Shown one piece after another: positions 54,631 through 64,000 of a DNA stretch of 64,000 nucleotides. Under the pieces are notes generated by a model. That model had not been told where the DNA came from and did not search any database. It saw only the letters and a list, made by a program, of their open reading frames with translations. Origin of the DNA: Histoplasma ohiense (lineage: Eukaryota; Ascomycota; Eurotiomycetes; Onygenales; Ajellomycetaceae); contig JAEVHH010000001.1 in NCBI GenBank assembly GCA_017607445.1, positions 4,402,001 to 4,466,000 on the forward strand, written 5' to 3'. Numbering within the stretch: position 1 is the stretch's first letter; each line of letters begins with the position of its first letter. A program made the position numbers and the translations under genes.

Positions 54631-56493
54631 TTAAATCCCCTCTGTAAATCGACTAGCACGACTGCCGTCTGAACTAGCCATACTCCTCCCTATCGCATCT
54701 TGGCTAGAAACCCGTTGATGGATGGGTAATCGTGGTAGCGATTCGTGTGGCGGGGGGTGCAGAGCAATTGAGCCAGCTGAGGCCATTGTTGTCGATGTAG
54801 TGATATCGGCTGGACTGGTTAGTGGGGTTCGTGCCGGTGAAGCGCGGAGGACGACACGTGGGGAGGTGAGAGGCTGTGCAATTGGCCCCGCCCTTCGTGA
54901 CATCTTGTTGTGAGAGATGGCTGGCTGGGGTTGAAAGGTCGGAGAGGATTGGGGGAGAATAGGGGCAATCGTTGTGAGTGAACCAGTTTTTTTATTTGCA
55001 GCACCGGCATCGGCAGAGGCTGTTTCGGAGTACAGTCTCTCTCCGGTTGCGCCGAATGGGTCATCATATCCATCACCACCAGATTCTAGAACTGATGTGA
55101 TTTTCCTCCCCGACACTTTGTGAAACCCTCTTTCGCTGCTAGGTGGTGGTTCGAGAGTCCTAGTGGATTGATGGGAGTTTCTCCATTTGCTGAAGAGAGT
55201 TGTGGCGCCTAAGGCGCTTCCTCCAGTAGCTGTGCTAGCAGAACGTTCAGACATCACAGCTGGTAATCCTGAATGTAATATTGCTGCTATTTCCCTGTCC
55301 CCTGATGCGAGATCGTGGGAAAAATCGGTCTTTCTTTTCCGGTTTCTTAGAAGGAGGAGCACTACTGTTATGAGAAGAACGATGCTGGCAACACCACCAA
55401 CCACGCCACCCACAACTTTTCTTGTCGAATCAGGGGGAGAGCCGGAGGTATCAGCAGGACTGTCGCCTACAAATGTGTGCGTACCACTTCGGCCAGTTGC
55501 AGTCGAGTCCCCGTTTCCACCACCACCCCCTCCTCCGCCTCCGCCTCCGCCACCAAAGTCACTAGCAAAAGTAGGCATTAGAGCCGACTTTGAACTTATC
55601 ATAGCACTCGATGATGTAATTGTTGTGCTGCTAGGAATTGATGACGATGAGGGTGACAATGATGTAGACGACAAGGGCAAAGATGATAAGGGTGTTGAAA
55701 AGGGGCTAGAGGTGGTGATTGGCAATAGGTGTGGCGTTGTCTCTGCTGGCAAACGCTCAACAGGTATGACGGGTGGCGTAGAAACCGAGGAAGCAGAGTG
55801 AGTCGATATAGGCAACAGGATAAAAGGAGGTCGCGTGACATGCTCAGCTGCGGATGTGGATGATGTTGACGAGGGGGAAGACGCCGCAGGGCTGGATGCG
55901 GAAGCGGAGCTTGAAGACGTCATATCAATGGTCGATATAGGTAAGTTAGAAAATGTGACACTAGAATCAGACATCGGCGAGGTAGGATCGTCTACTGGGG
56001 GCTGTGAGGGAGTTCCAGGTCCGTTTTCAGGGGCAGTGATATTAGTGCTTGAAGGTGCTGGCGCAGTCACAGGACTTAATACAGGACTCAGTACCGAGTT
56101 ATTTGGTGGAGCTGACGGGACAACATTTTGTGAATCAGTCTCTGCAAGACTGGTGACTGGCCTTAACTCAGAGTTTGATACAGTGGCGGGCAACGTAGAA
56201 ACTGTAGTTGAAACCACCATATTTGGATCTCTAGGGCTTTCTTGTGCTTGACGTGCTAGTAAATATTTCAAATTCGAGCCCTCACGAAAGCGTCCTTGTT
56301 CGTCAACTGTCACCATTGCGGCAGTGTTTTCGTCAATGTTCTCCAAAGGATTCAAGTTAGGTTCCGTATCACCCCCTCGTTTGTCTTCATGCCCAATGGC
56401 TGCTCCAACGAGTGCATTTCCTGCACCTAGGGCAGACCGAACTTTCAGATGCGCACCATTGTGCCTCCAATGCCTCTTACCATGATGGCCCAT
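54631..56493 (-). CDS. Ser/Thr-rich single-pass membrane protein of unknown function
   Basis: A single exon of 620 residues. The N-terminus is basic and His-rich (MGHHGKRHWRHNGAHLKVR) without a classical signal peptide. Residues about 100-330 are mucin-like, dominated by Ser, Thr and Pro with a few Asn glycosylation sequons, as in cell-wall sensors. A run of 13 Gly follows (about 340), then a strong transmembrane helix VVGGVVGGVASIVLLITVVL with the stop-transfer RNRKRK. The cytoplasmic tail is Ser/Pro-rich and ends ASRFTEGI. The layout (glycosylated stalk, one helix, short signalling tail) is that of WSC/Mid2-type sensors, but no WSC domain or Cys cluster is present, so a sensor role is only suggested. 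The Gly tract may vary in length between strains. Confidence 0.75.
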   Translation of the reverse strand: MGHHGKRHWRHNGAHLKVRSALGAGNALVGAAIGHEDKRGGDTEPNLNPLENIDENTAAMVTVDEQGRFREGSNLKYLLARQAQESPRDPNMVVSTTVSTLPATVSNSELRPVTSLAETDSQNVVPSAPPNNSVLSPVLSPVTAPAPSSTNITAPENGPGTPSQPPVDDPTSPMSDSSVTFSNLPISTIDMTSSSSASASSPAASSPSSTSSTSAAEHVTRPPFILLPISTHSASSVSTPPVIPVERLPAETTPHLLPITTSSPFSTPLSSLPLSSTSLSPSSSSIPSSTTITSSSAMISSKSALMPTFASDFGGGGGGGGGGGGGNGDSTATGRSGTHTFVGDSPADTSGSPPDSTRKVVGGVVGGVASIVLLITVVLLLLRNRKRKTDFSHDLASGDREIAAILHSGLPAVMSERSASTATGGSALGATTLFSKWRNSHQSTRTLEPPPSSERGFHKVSGRKITSVLESGGDGYDDPFGATGERLYSETASADAGAANKKTGSLTTIAPILPQSSPTFQPQPAISHNKMSRRAGPIAQPLTSPRVVLRASPARTPLTSPADITTSTTMASAGSIALHPPPHESLPRLPIHQRVSSQDAIGRSMASSDGSRASRFTEGI

Positions 56494-58467
56494 CTCTGCG
56501 AGCTTGAAGCTCCGATACTCTCTCCTGTGCTAAACTGCCGAAGAGAAAGGTTCCCTTTGCTCCCCTTTATCCTTTTCCTATTTGTTTCCGGCTTTTTTTC
56601 GGTTATTTCGGTTAATGGGAAAAATCGACGAGTGACAAAATGCCCTATGAGACATGCGCACTAACTGTAACGGGCAAAGCAACAAACCGCAGAAAGGAAA
56701 GCCGGTCAAAAAAAAAAAAAAAAAAAAAAAAAAAAACAGGGGGGGAGAGACTGGATCTAGGTGTTGACCCCTTGTGACGAGCTGGTTTAAGTCTTTGTAA
56801 ATTGAGCGATTGGAAGTTAGGTCAGCCCTCCTGGCCATACGATTGATTGAATACGCGACAAGAGAACGTGAGACGGGACGATATGCCCGATTGAACCGGC
56901 GCGTAAACGGTCGGTCTGGCCGGAGGATAAAGTCAAAGAAACGAATGTGAATAATTTACTTCAAGTAGATTGAATCCCCGAGTTTTCACGATTTTGTGTT
57001 AGAACGAGTGTTTGGTCGAAAAGGAAACGAGCGGGTGTCGGTCACCTGGAGGAATGAAGCCAGAGGATCACGATATATTAATATCGTTAATTTCATTGAA
57101 GAAACGAACGGACGTCAGTCATCTGGCTGACGAAGTTGGATGGGGAGAAGAGCGCAAGACTCCTTGAGAAACGAATGTCTAAATTTTCAAGGCCGATGGC
57201 ACTGTGGTCAGTATATAATAAATATAAAACAAACCCCACAATAAAGAATAGTACGACAAAAACGCGACTTCAGGAAAGTAGTACCGGTGATTGTTACATC
57301 TACTCAATATGTAGATGGGATAGACTCGGTGGGAACTCGGCGAAGATAAAAAATGGGTGGTTGATGTCGCTGACAGAACGAACTCCGTCAATCCTCGCCT
57401 CACAGGTGTTGTCAGTACGAAATACGGGGTGAAAGAAAAGTCCTGTGCGCGTCTGTGCGCAAATAACGGGCTCGTATTCAAGGTTTAATGTCTTGATGAG
57501 GCTATACACCAAGCAGGACACGTCTTTTCTTATTCCGCTATGCAGCCGTATCCAACAGGGGCAGCAGGAGAACGATCACCCCAGCGACAGCGGACGGGTT
57601 AGTTGTCCAGAGAGCACAGCAGAGAGCACGCAAGAAATGAAAGAAGATAGCTAGCTCTATGCTAGAGATATACAGGAGGAAGCGTGCTGCTGTCGTTGTC
57701 GTTGTCGTTGTCGTCGTCGTCGTCGTCGTCGTCGTTCGGTCCCTGTCATCGTTGCACCGCGTTGTTGGTGGCCGTGTGCAGACAGTGCAAGTGTTGTTCA
57801 ACTGCAGCCGGGCTTGGGGATGGGGGAACATTGGATTGAGCCTCTTGCTGTCAGAAAGGGGAAAGCTGCCAGGGTAAACATCCCGTGACGGTACGCCAAG
57901 ACCCACACCTGGATTAGGCGCCACTGATTGGTGGATGTATCGCAGGGCAGGAACAATAACCTTCCAAGTTCCAACGTTCCAAGGTTCAGATTGGAGGGTC
58001 AAAGGCGATCGATCGATTGATTAGTATATTATATTATATAGTAACTTGAACTGACAAATTTAACAAAATACTGTAGCTATAGCTCTTCTATTAATATGCT
58101 CGCGTTTATCACGGGATCTCGACTAATGTAGGAGGATAACGTTGTTGTTCATTGCTAAACTATCTACGCGAGAGCAACACAACCTTTATGTTGGGGGGCA
58201 CGTGATAGGGTAGCCGTAGTACCCACTAACAACTAACCTCTCACTTGATTATAACTGAACACCTAAGATAACATATTTTAACTTGAATACATATATTGTA
58301 ATAAGATAGAATTACTTTTCTCACAACAAGCGCTATGATATTTGTGGGAGTTGATCAATAATTGTATCCTGGCCCTCTAAATTTCATAGATCACAGAAAC
58401 ACTTTGATACTCATTACTTATTTCGCACGGCCGGTCCAGAACTGCTCCCCTCCTCACAATAGCTGTT
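56494..58467. other. Intergenic region upstream of the membrane protein gene
   Basis: Promoter of the membrane protein (56.5-57.1 kb) with an A run of about 29 near 56708-56736, a (GTC)n/(GTT) trinucleotide repeat at about 57688-57735, and AT-rich sequence from 58.0 kb. Open frames of 70-150 codons at 57.1-58.0 kb follow the repeat and have no family features. No gene is called. Confidence 0.4.
57688..57735. repeat. GTCGTT/GTC trinucleotide repeat
   Basis: Alternating GTCGTT units resolve into about eight pure GTC units. On the minus strand it would read as poly-Thr within an open frame judged spurious. Confidence 0.65.
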
Positions 58468-59300
58468 TCAACTCGGGCGCTCTGTCAAAAAGACAGAGGA
58501 GAGGCCACAATCCCTTGGAGAACCAACGAATTTACTGTCAGAATAGAACATGCGGTATTGTAGATCGACCATGAAGCACCCTTCAAAATATCAAGAATTT
58601 ACGTCAGCAAAGAGAGCCATAGTCAGCTGTGGGTATAACAAGATATAACTCTTTCACTTACACATCCAGCCATCCCGCTCTTGTTGAGCTCCACCCCAGA
58701 GCAACTTGTTGTCACTATCCTTATAGAGTTGACTAATACCAGCGTTGGAGTTAAGGTTCACAAAATAAATACCTAAAGTATTGAAGAGTGGTTAGCATTT
58801 CTAGATAGTTCCATAAAGATACACTTCAACAAAGAGAAATGTTGTTCTGCTTCAAAGAAAATCCAAAGAAAATCCATACCCGTGTCAGAGGTGCTGTTAT
58901 CGAAGTTGAGATAAAAAGATTTGCTTCCATCCATGAAGACAAGATCTGTGTTATTGTGCAGTACAACAGGCGTGGCAAACGTTGGATCAGGGACCCATCT
59001 AACATAATATGGTTCAGGATCAATCTCCTCTATTTGCGCCCAAACCTGGCCTGGCCCAGGCTCAATAGTGGTTGTAAGCACAATTGTCTTATTTGCTGGT
59101 ACTATTGGTGTTATTGGTATTATTGATGTTGGTGTTGGTGTTGGTGTTGTTGTCGTTGTTGTCGTTGTTGTTGTTGGCGGTGGGCAGTTTGATTCTAAGA
59201 GACAGGAGTCAACAGCTGCTCCAGATGTCACAGCTATAGCAGACAGAAAAGAGAGAAGCTTGAAGTAAGCAGGCAAGCAAATGGTTTTCATTTTTGTCAA
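58468..59300 (-). CDS. Small secreted protein with Thr-rich linker, three exons
   Basis: Exons 59300-58880, 58772-58662 and 58580-58468 join to 214 residues with clean splice sites (GTATGG...TTTAG and GTAAGT...GAAG). The N-terminus is a signal peptide (YFKLLSFLSAIAVTSGAA), cleaved near residue 29. A Cys-containing segment DSCLLESNCPPP leads into a run of about 10 Thr and Thr-Pro repeats, an O-glycosylation-type linker. The C-terminal domain has YYVRWVPDPTFATPVVLHNN, SKSFYLNFDNSTSDTGIYF, LYKDSDNKLLWGG, DGWMWCFMVDLQYRMFYSDS and a last Cys (PRDCGLSSVF), with three NxT/S sequons. I do not recognise the family. Secretion or cell-wall association is inferred. A second in-frame ATG, at 59289-59291, would give a slightly shorter signal peptide. 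Confidence 0.7.
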
Positions 59301-59726
59301 TTTCAGAGATCTTCTGTTATGCTGTGTGAATTCTAATTTCGATATAAATATAAAGAAACAGAATATAAAATAGATAAATCAATATTGATGTGAGAAAAGT
59401 ACTAGTATGAAAAGAAAGGAAGCAAGGATGAGAAATCAGACAGTAACAGCTATATATATATATATATATGATGATAATATATATAGCAATGAATGTTTAA
59501 GTTCAAAGCAGAGTTTTAGGAAACTGATCTCCCTACAGTCTAGCGATCCTTCGGAACCGTTCGTTGCCTGAGGTAGCGGTTTGATGATGGTGTACGCAGC
59601 ATAGATCTAGGGAGGTTTTGAATGTGGCAATGTTTAAATTGATTCGACTTCGGGGATATGGCAACTCAACATTTTCAAATGTATATGCATGAATGGGTTT
59701 TACCAGATTGATTTTAAATCATTCAA

Positions 59727-59760
59727 AAAATAAAATAAAATAAAATAAAATAAAAATAAA
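59727..59760. repeat. AAAAT pentanucleotide repeat
   Basis: About six AAAAT units with one expansion of the A run. Intergenic. Confidence 0.6.
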
Positions 59761-62606
59761 AAAGATATGCCTACAGCTGTGGCCAGTTGTTGAGCACCTC
59801 CCCCGAGCTTTTCTGTAATTTTATTGTTTGATGATTCTCTCCAGCAGATCCTGCGTAGGGATCTAGCCACAAGGCCCACAGCCATTGACTCCATCTCACT
59901 AAGGTTGGAAAAAAAAGGGGTTCATATCCACTTAACCAAAGTGTTCAGGCGTCTAAGTTGGCAAACTCAGGTTAATGTGCGGTACACTAGTCCGCAACAG
60001 GAAGTCGAATTACTTTGCCACGATTATGGAGATTGCCAAGGTATACAGGAATATGCGCCTCCTTCTTAGAATGATCGAATGCAAATACGTCAGAAAAGGA
60101 GAACACAAGGATCTAAGAATCATCGCCACTGACGAGAGAGAACGTAGTATGTAAGTTAACACGAAGTTTTAATAGTTATAGCGCCGTTCTGGGGTTCAAT
60201 TGTGCGAGTACTAGTATGTTTGTACAGTACATACATGTACAGACTACAGAGAGAAAACGTGCATTCGAAACCTTGCAGATTAAAATGTAAATAACTATCT
60301 CATCAACTTTCGAGAAAGGTCATGTTCCATTATTTGGAACTACTTACTATATATCAGCAATACTATACTATGCTAATACTTTTACGGAGTACATACAGCT
60401 TGTTTTTATCATTAGTTAGTAGTTGAAAGTTTTAAATCTTCCAGTAAATTTCTTCTTTAATATTCAAAATGTTGTACTGTACATATATTTACATTATTGA
60501 ACTTCTCAATGCTTCTTTTCCCTTACAGTGAAAATCATTCTTAAACCTGTTCAAGGTAAGGACTTAAATCCCTACACTTGCTAGAAACTTGCATCGTATA
60601 AACCAGTTAACAAGTTTCCAGCCCTAGCTAAAAAAAAGATTAAAGATTGAATATAGGTAGAAATGAAAAATCAATTTCTCACCATGGCAAATGCTGAGTG
60701 TTCATGTATCAAAACAGTCAAAGACTTGACAAGATAGAGTTTAGCTTCTTTTCTGTCTTCCTGTCTTCTTTAAGGTCTTGCGACTCTTGCCACTTTATGA
60801 CATTGTAATGGTATTTTTCTTATATAGGTGTAAACATATACTCTTCAATTGTTCATATTCTGCTTTATTCATATTGTTCTATAATAGTACGCCTTAGTGG
60901 ATGCACTATAATTATGTTGATGTAACAGATCTTAGCGTTTAAGTTAACTATTTTTTTGCGATATAATTAAGATTTAGATCTTGATATAAACTTTATATTA
61001 AAATTTTGTAATTTAGTTATACTTTCAACTTCCCCAAGCTATTATAGATCAATAATGTATCTCTCTGTTCAATCTCAAATGAGATCTTACTACTATAAAT
61101 AATTTATCATCATTATTCATGCTTAATCCTCTGCAATTGTTTGTATTTTCTTTGTTGGTGATATTCCAAGATATTTCACCATCTAATGAGCTGCTAAATA
61201 TACTACAGCTCTTTCACTTAACTGATGAATAAAATTAATCATTTCATATTTGCTTTCAGGTGTAACAGTAGACCACCGCTGATGAGCACTAGCAGTATGA
61301 ACAAGTTTCAATTGTCATTAAAAACAACTAGCTAACTAGTTATTCGTGAAAGTTTCTGTCAATAAAATTAACCCGATGATTTTTATAATATAAGTAAGTA
61401 TCAAGCTGCCTTACAGCCACTCTCTGAGAGGCTTGGCTCCCACTGTTCAATGATAAGGACAACAACCACGGCGCCGCAACTTGATCAGGAGAAATATTTC
61501 ATTACACCAAGGTTTGACAGATATCAGGAATTAAGCAATTAAGCCCCACTAATGCCAGCTGTTCCTTATAAATCTAATGATAATAACTACCAAGCATGGG
61601 CTGGGCAAAGGTATCCATAGGTTGCGTAAAAGCCGTCTCAAACACGCCACCAAGGTCAACCCCAACTCAGTCATTCAGGGGCCGTGTTACCAGCACTCAA
61701 CTTATGAAGTACACTGTAGAGGTCAAATTCTCCCGTAGAACGACTAGAAATGGTTCATTTCCTCTCTATATAGCAGCTAAAATTAGTCAAATGTTTAAAA
61801 TGATCATATCCTCTTTATGTATGAACGGATATAATTGAAACCCACTTCTATAAATCAGTTATTTGGGGGGGGAGAATCCAGTAGAATGATCAAAAACAGT
61901 TCAATTCCTTTCTAAATAAAAGTCAAAAATACGCATTAGTTATTGATCTTTTAAATACTTTAAAAAACTAAAGAAAGTCTTTTCTAGTTGAAGATAGTTT
62001 TGATTATAATTTTTTAGCGGATATTTTGATAAACCGAAAATATAGAATATATTTTGTATTGTAAAAATTTTATCAAATACATGATCGTATCTGATGGGTG
62101 ATAGATTACATTACTTCAAATTATTTTCATTCATATCTTGTGTTGAGGGTTTGGATTGGTTCGTCCCCTCTACTACCAGCATGGCGCTGGTGAGAGATAA
62201 CTCTTTTGCCCCAGTGGCCTAACATCTCGTTCTTTTGCAGATAAACATAAAAGTATGGTTGAAAATGGAATTTAATAGTACGTGATAAGAGAACTGGCTT
62301 TTAATCTGGAACTTAATAATAAGGTGGTAACAAGCCAGTATAACTAAAGAATCTTTTAATTTGAACCGATGTATGTAGAGAAGATCGTGAACTTCACAGA
62401 GAGAATCAAAGATCCGAATAAGAAATGAATGCAACGAAGAAGTTGAGATGGGAGTGTAAAGTAGAAAGGTTAAAAAGGTCAAAAAGAACCTCTTGATAAA
62501 GTTCAAGTACTTTGTATGAGTCCATCTTACAGTAGTAAAGATTGGGATTCAGTATATATTGAAAAGAAAATTTGTAAAGGGCGTAGCAAAATTTTCCTCA
62601 GCACCA

Positions 62607-62679
<73 letters not shown>
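62607..62679. repeat. Compound (AC)14(TC)22 microsatellite
   Basis: An uninterrupted AC tract passes directly into an uninterrupted TC tract. Likely highly length-variable between strains. Confidence 0.85.
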
Positions 62680-62682
<3 letters not shown>

Positions 62683-63107
62683 CCTTTCTCTCTCCTCTCA
62701 TTGGTTTTGTATATTTGTTTGTTGTGAGATTTTGAGGGTAGGGAGAAATGATGACGGCAAGCAGAACAAGTGGAAAAAACAGATTTGAATGAAAATGAGA
62801 GACTATTTCGTCAAACTTTAGAAAACGAAGTCATGTGTATTACATAAGGCAAAGGGCTAGTTGGTTGATGCAAAAAAAAAAAAAAAATTAGGGAGAATTA
62901 TTGAAAAATGACACACACAGGGGCAAAAACCTCGATTAATTAGAAGGAGGGTTGGAAAATGATAGCGTGTCACCCAAGCAGGAGAAAGGAGACTGCCTCG
63001 AAGACTGCCTTGGCAGGCTGGTTGAACAAGAAAAAAAAAAAAAAAAATCACATCTCAAAAAAAGAGGCTAGGAATTCTAGCAAGCAGCTGTTTCTCTCTA
63101 TCGTTGT

Positions 63108-63855
63108 TTAAAACGTCTCTAATTCTTCGCTTGCCGCAGCCCCTTCAGCTTCGGGCGGAATTTCGAACCCCTCCTACATTAACGGTTCTTAGTTAGCAAC
63201 CATAATCTCTAAATGGCGAAGAAAGACCGATGGAACAGAATGTGAAAAACAAGACAAACTCGAAATCCAACAAAGCATATTAAGAAACCTAAGAGTGGGA
63301 AATAGGATTGTGATGACAAGGGAAAAGAAAGAAAGGGAAAGAAAACGGGGAGCCAAACACTACATACCTCAGTCGAATAGAGGATAGCTTGAATATGTTT
63401 CACGAGTGAATCATCATCTTTATCCAATTCAGGGTCCGCCTCGACAGCCTGCTGCAGCAACAGTTCGATATCCCGCAATTTCGCAAAGTAGAAATCGCGC
63501 TCTTTCTCCAGACCCGCAATGGCTTCCTTTTGCGCATTTATCTCCGACATTAGCGCGGCTGAGTTGGCGCTACCAGCGCCGCCGGCGAGACGTGGACGGC
63601 CGCCTGTCGAGTTCACAGGGGTCGTGCCACCTCGACGTGCGCCTGTGGCGGATGTAGTGCCTGGTCCACGGGTGGAATTGGAGGCAGGAGCCCCTGCAGC
63701 CTTTCGTCTGGCTAGGGCGTCATAATCACCACCCGGGTAGTATTGGTCCCAGTGTTTCTTGGTCCATTGGAGGAATTCAAGGTTATCTTGCATTCGGCAT
63801 TTGATGAGGTTTTCAACAGGGACGGGGCGGTCTATTTGGTGCCGTGTGAAGACGT
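63108..63855 (-). CDS. EB1/Bim1/Mal3 microtubule plus-end tracking protein (3' part)
   Basis: The gene runs off the right edge; the first exon(s) with most of the calponin-homology domain are outside or beyond the intron upstream of 63855. Present exons are 63855-63368 and 63173-63108, encoding the last 183 residues. The first begins VFTRHQIDRPVPVENLIKC and QDNLEFLQWTKKHWDQYYPG, the end of the CH domain. A Gly/Ala/Arg-rich linker follows, then the EB homology coiled coil KEAIAGLEKERDFYFAKLRD and IELLLQQAVEADPEL. After the last intron (GTATGT...GTAG) the tail is EGFEIPPEAEGAAASEELET plus a final Phe. The terminal Glu-Thr-Phe resembles the C-terminal EEY/F-like motif recognised by CAP-Gly proteins. 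It promotes microtubule growth and recruits plus-end partners. Confidence 0.93.
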
Positions 63856-64000
63856 CTAATAGGTTAAATTGTCAGAAATTGGGGATACATGTATTATTTG
63901 AAAGGCATCCCAACGGTATCTGACAAAGAGATATCCGCTATTGAAAGTCGGTTGCATGCTGGGGGTTCAATTTGGGAGAGAGATCTCGAGGGGCTCGTAC

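Larger units (their letters stand above)
59301..63107. other. AT-rich gene-poor region with decayed coding fragments
   Basis: 3.8 kb without a supported gene. By hand count, 60841-61020 has 43 G/C in 180 bases (about 24 percent), far below the coding regions. It includes a (TA)n run near 59451-59468, an (AAAAT)n tract near 59727-59760, two decayed reading frames (about 59841-60069 plus strand and 61130-61320 minus strand), a possible long-terminal-repeat-like end near 62223, and the AC/TC microsatellite at 62607-62679. A repeat-induced-mutation history is plausible. Confidence 0.5.

Noticed and set aside
57538..58002. Minus-strand 154-codon frame with a Thr run
   Set aside because: Depends on the GTC trinucleotide repeat; no signal peptide, domain or splice context.
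1..64000. tRNA, rRNA, CRISPR arrays, intact transposases
   Set aside because: Looked for T-loop GTTCGAA-type words with matching arms, repeated spacer arrays and DDE or reverse transcriptase motifs; nothing credible was found by eye.

Overview
The window looks like a euchromatic piece of a filamentous ascomycete nuclear chromosome. The basis is short GT-AG introns (mostly 50-210 nt, with CTAAC/CTGAC-type branch points), orthologues of yeast housekeeping genes, a PacC zinc-finger regulator, a BCK1-type MAPKKK and long pyrimidine-rich leaders. Gene content and protein style suggest Eurotiomycetes, perhaps Onygenales. That placement is an impression, not a measured result. No tRNA, rRNA, CRISPR array or intact transposon was recognised.

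Layout. Positions 1-5.2 kb are accessory: the 3' end of an unidentified gene, a complete six-exon anion:cation symporter of the major facilitator superfamily, and a decayed rhodopsin-domain membrane protein gene. From 5.8 to 23.6 kb is a compact housekeeping block: a DJ-1/Hsp31-like protein lacking its catalytic cysteine, DNA ligase I, a RINT1/Tip20 vesicle-tethering subunit, a group II PLP decarboxylase, Nop9, Fmp25 and COG3. From 23.6 to 41.6 kb lie three large regulators: the BCK1 MAPKKK, PacC and an FHA-forkhead factor. They are separated by long intergenic regions; the one between BCK1 and pacC carries a striking array of PacC-type sites. From 43.6 to 52.5 kb are a metzincin-jacalin protein, a Gfd2-like DEDDh protein and an ING-PHD protein. 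From 53.3 to 59.3 kb are a previously easy-to-miss 34-residue metallothionein-like gene, a Ser/Thr-rich single-pass membrane protein and a small secreted protein. From 59.3 to 63.1 kb is an AT-rich stretch with decayed coding fragments. The right edge holds the 3' part of an EB1/Bim1 gene.

Functional links. Two genes act in Golgi/ER vesicle tethering (RINT1/Tip20 and COG3). BCK1 and PacC act in cell-wall and pH signalling. The most notable observations are (i) six GCCAAG sites packed into 60 bp upstream of pacC, (ii) a metallothionein-like mini-gene whose stop codon appears to be split by an intron, (iii) a DJ-1 family protein with Asp-Gln in place of the Cys-His pair, and (iv) a DNA ligase I with two in-frame starts 23 codons apart, as in yeast CDC9. 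Exon borders were placed by eye from splice consensus, reading frame and family similarity recalled from memory; no alignment or search was run.
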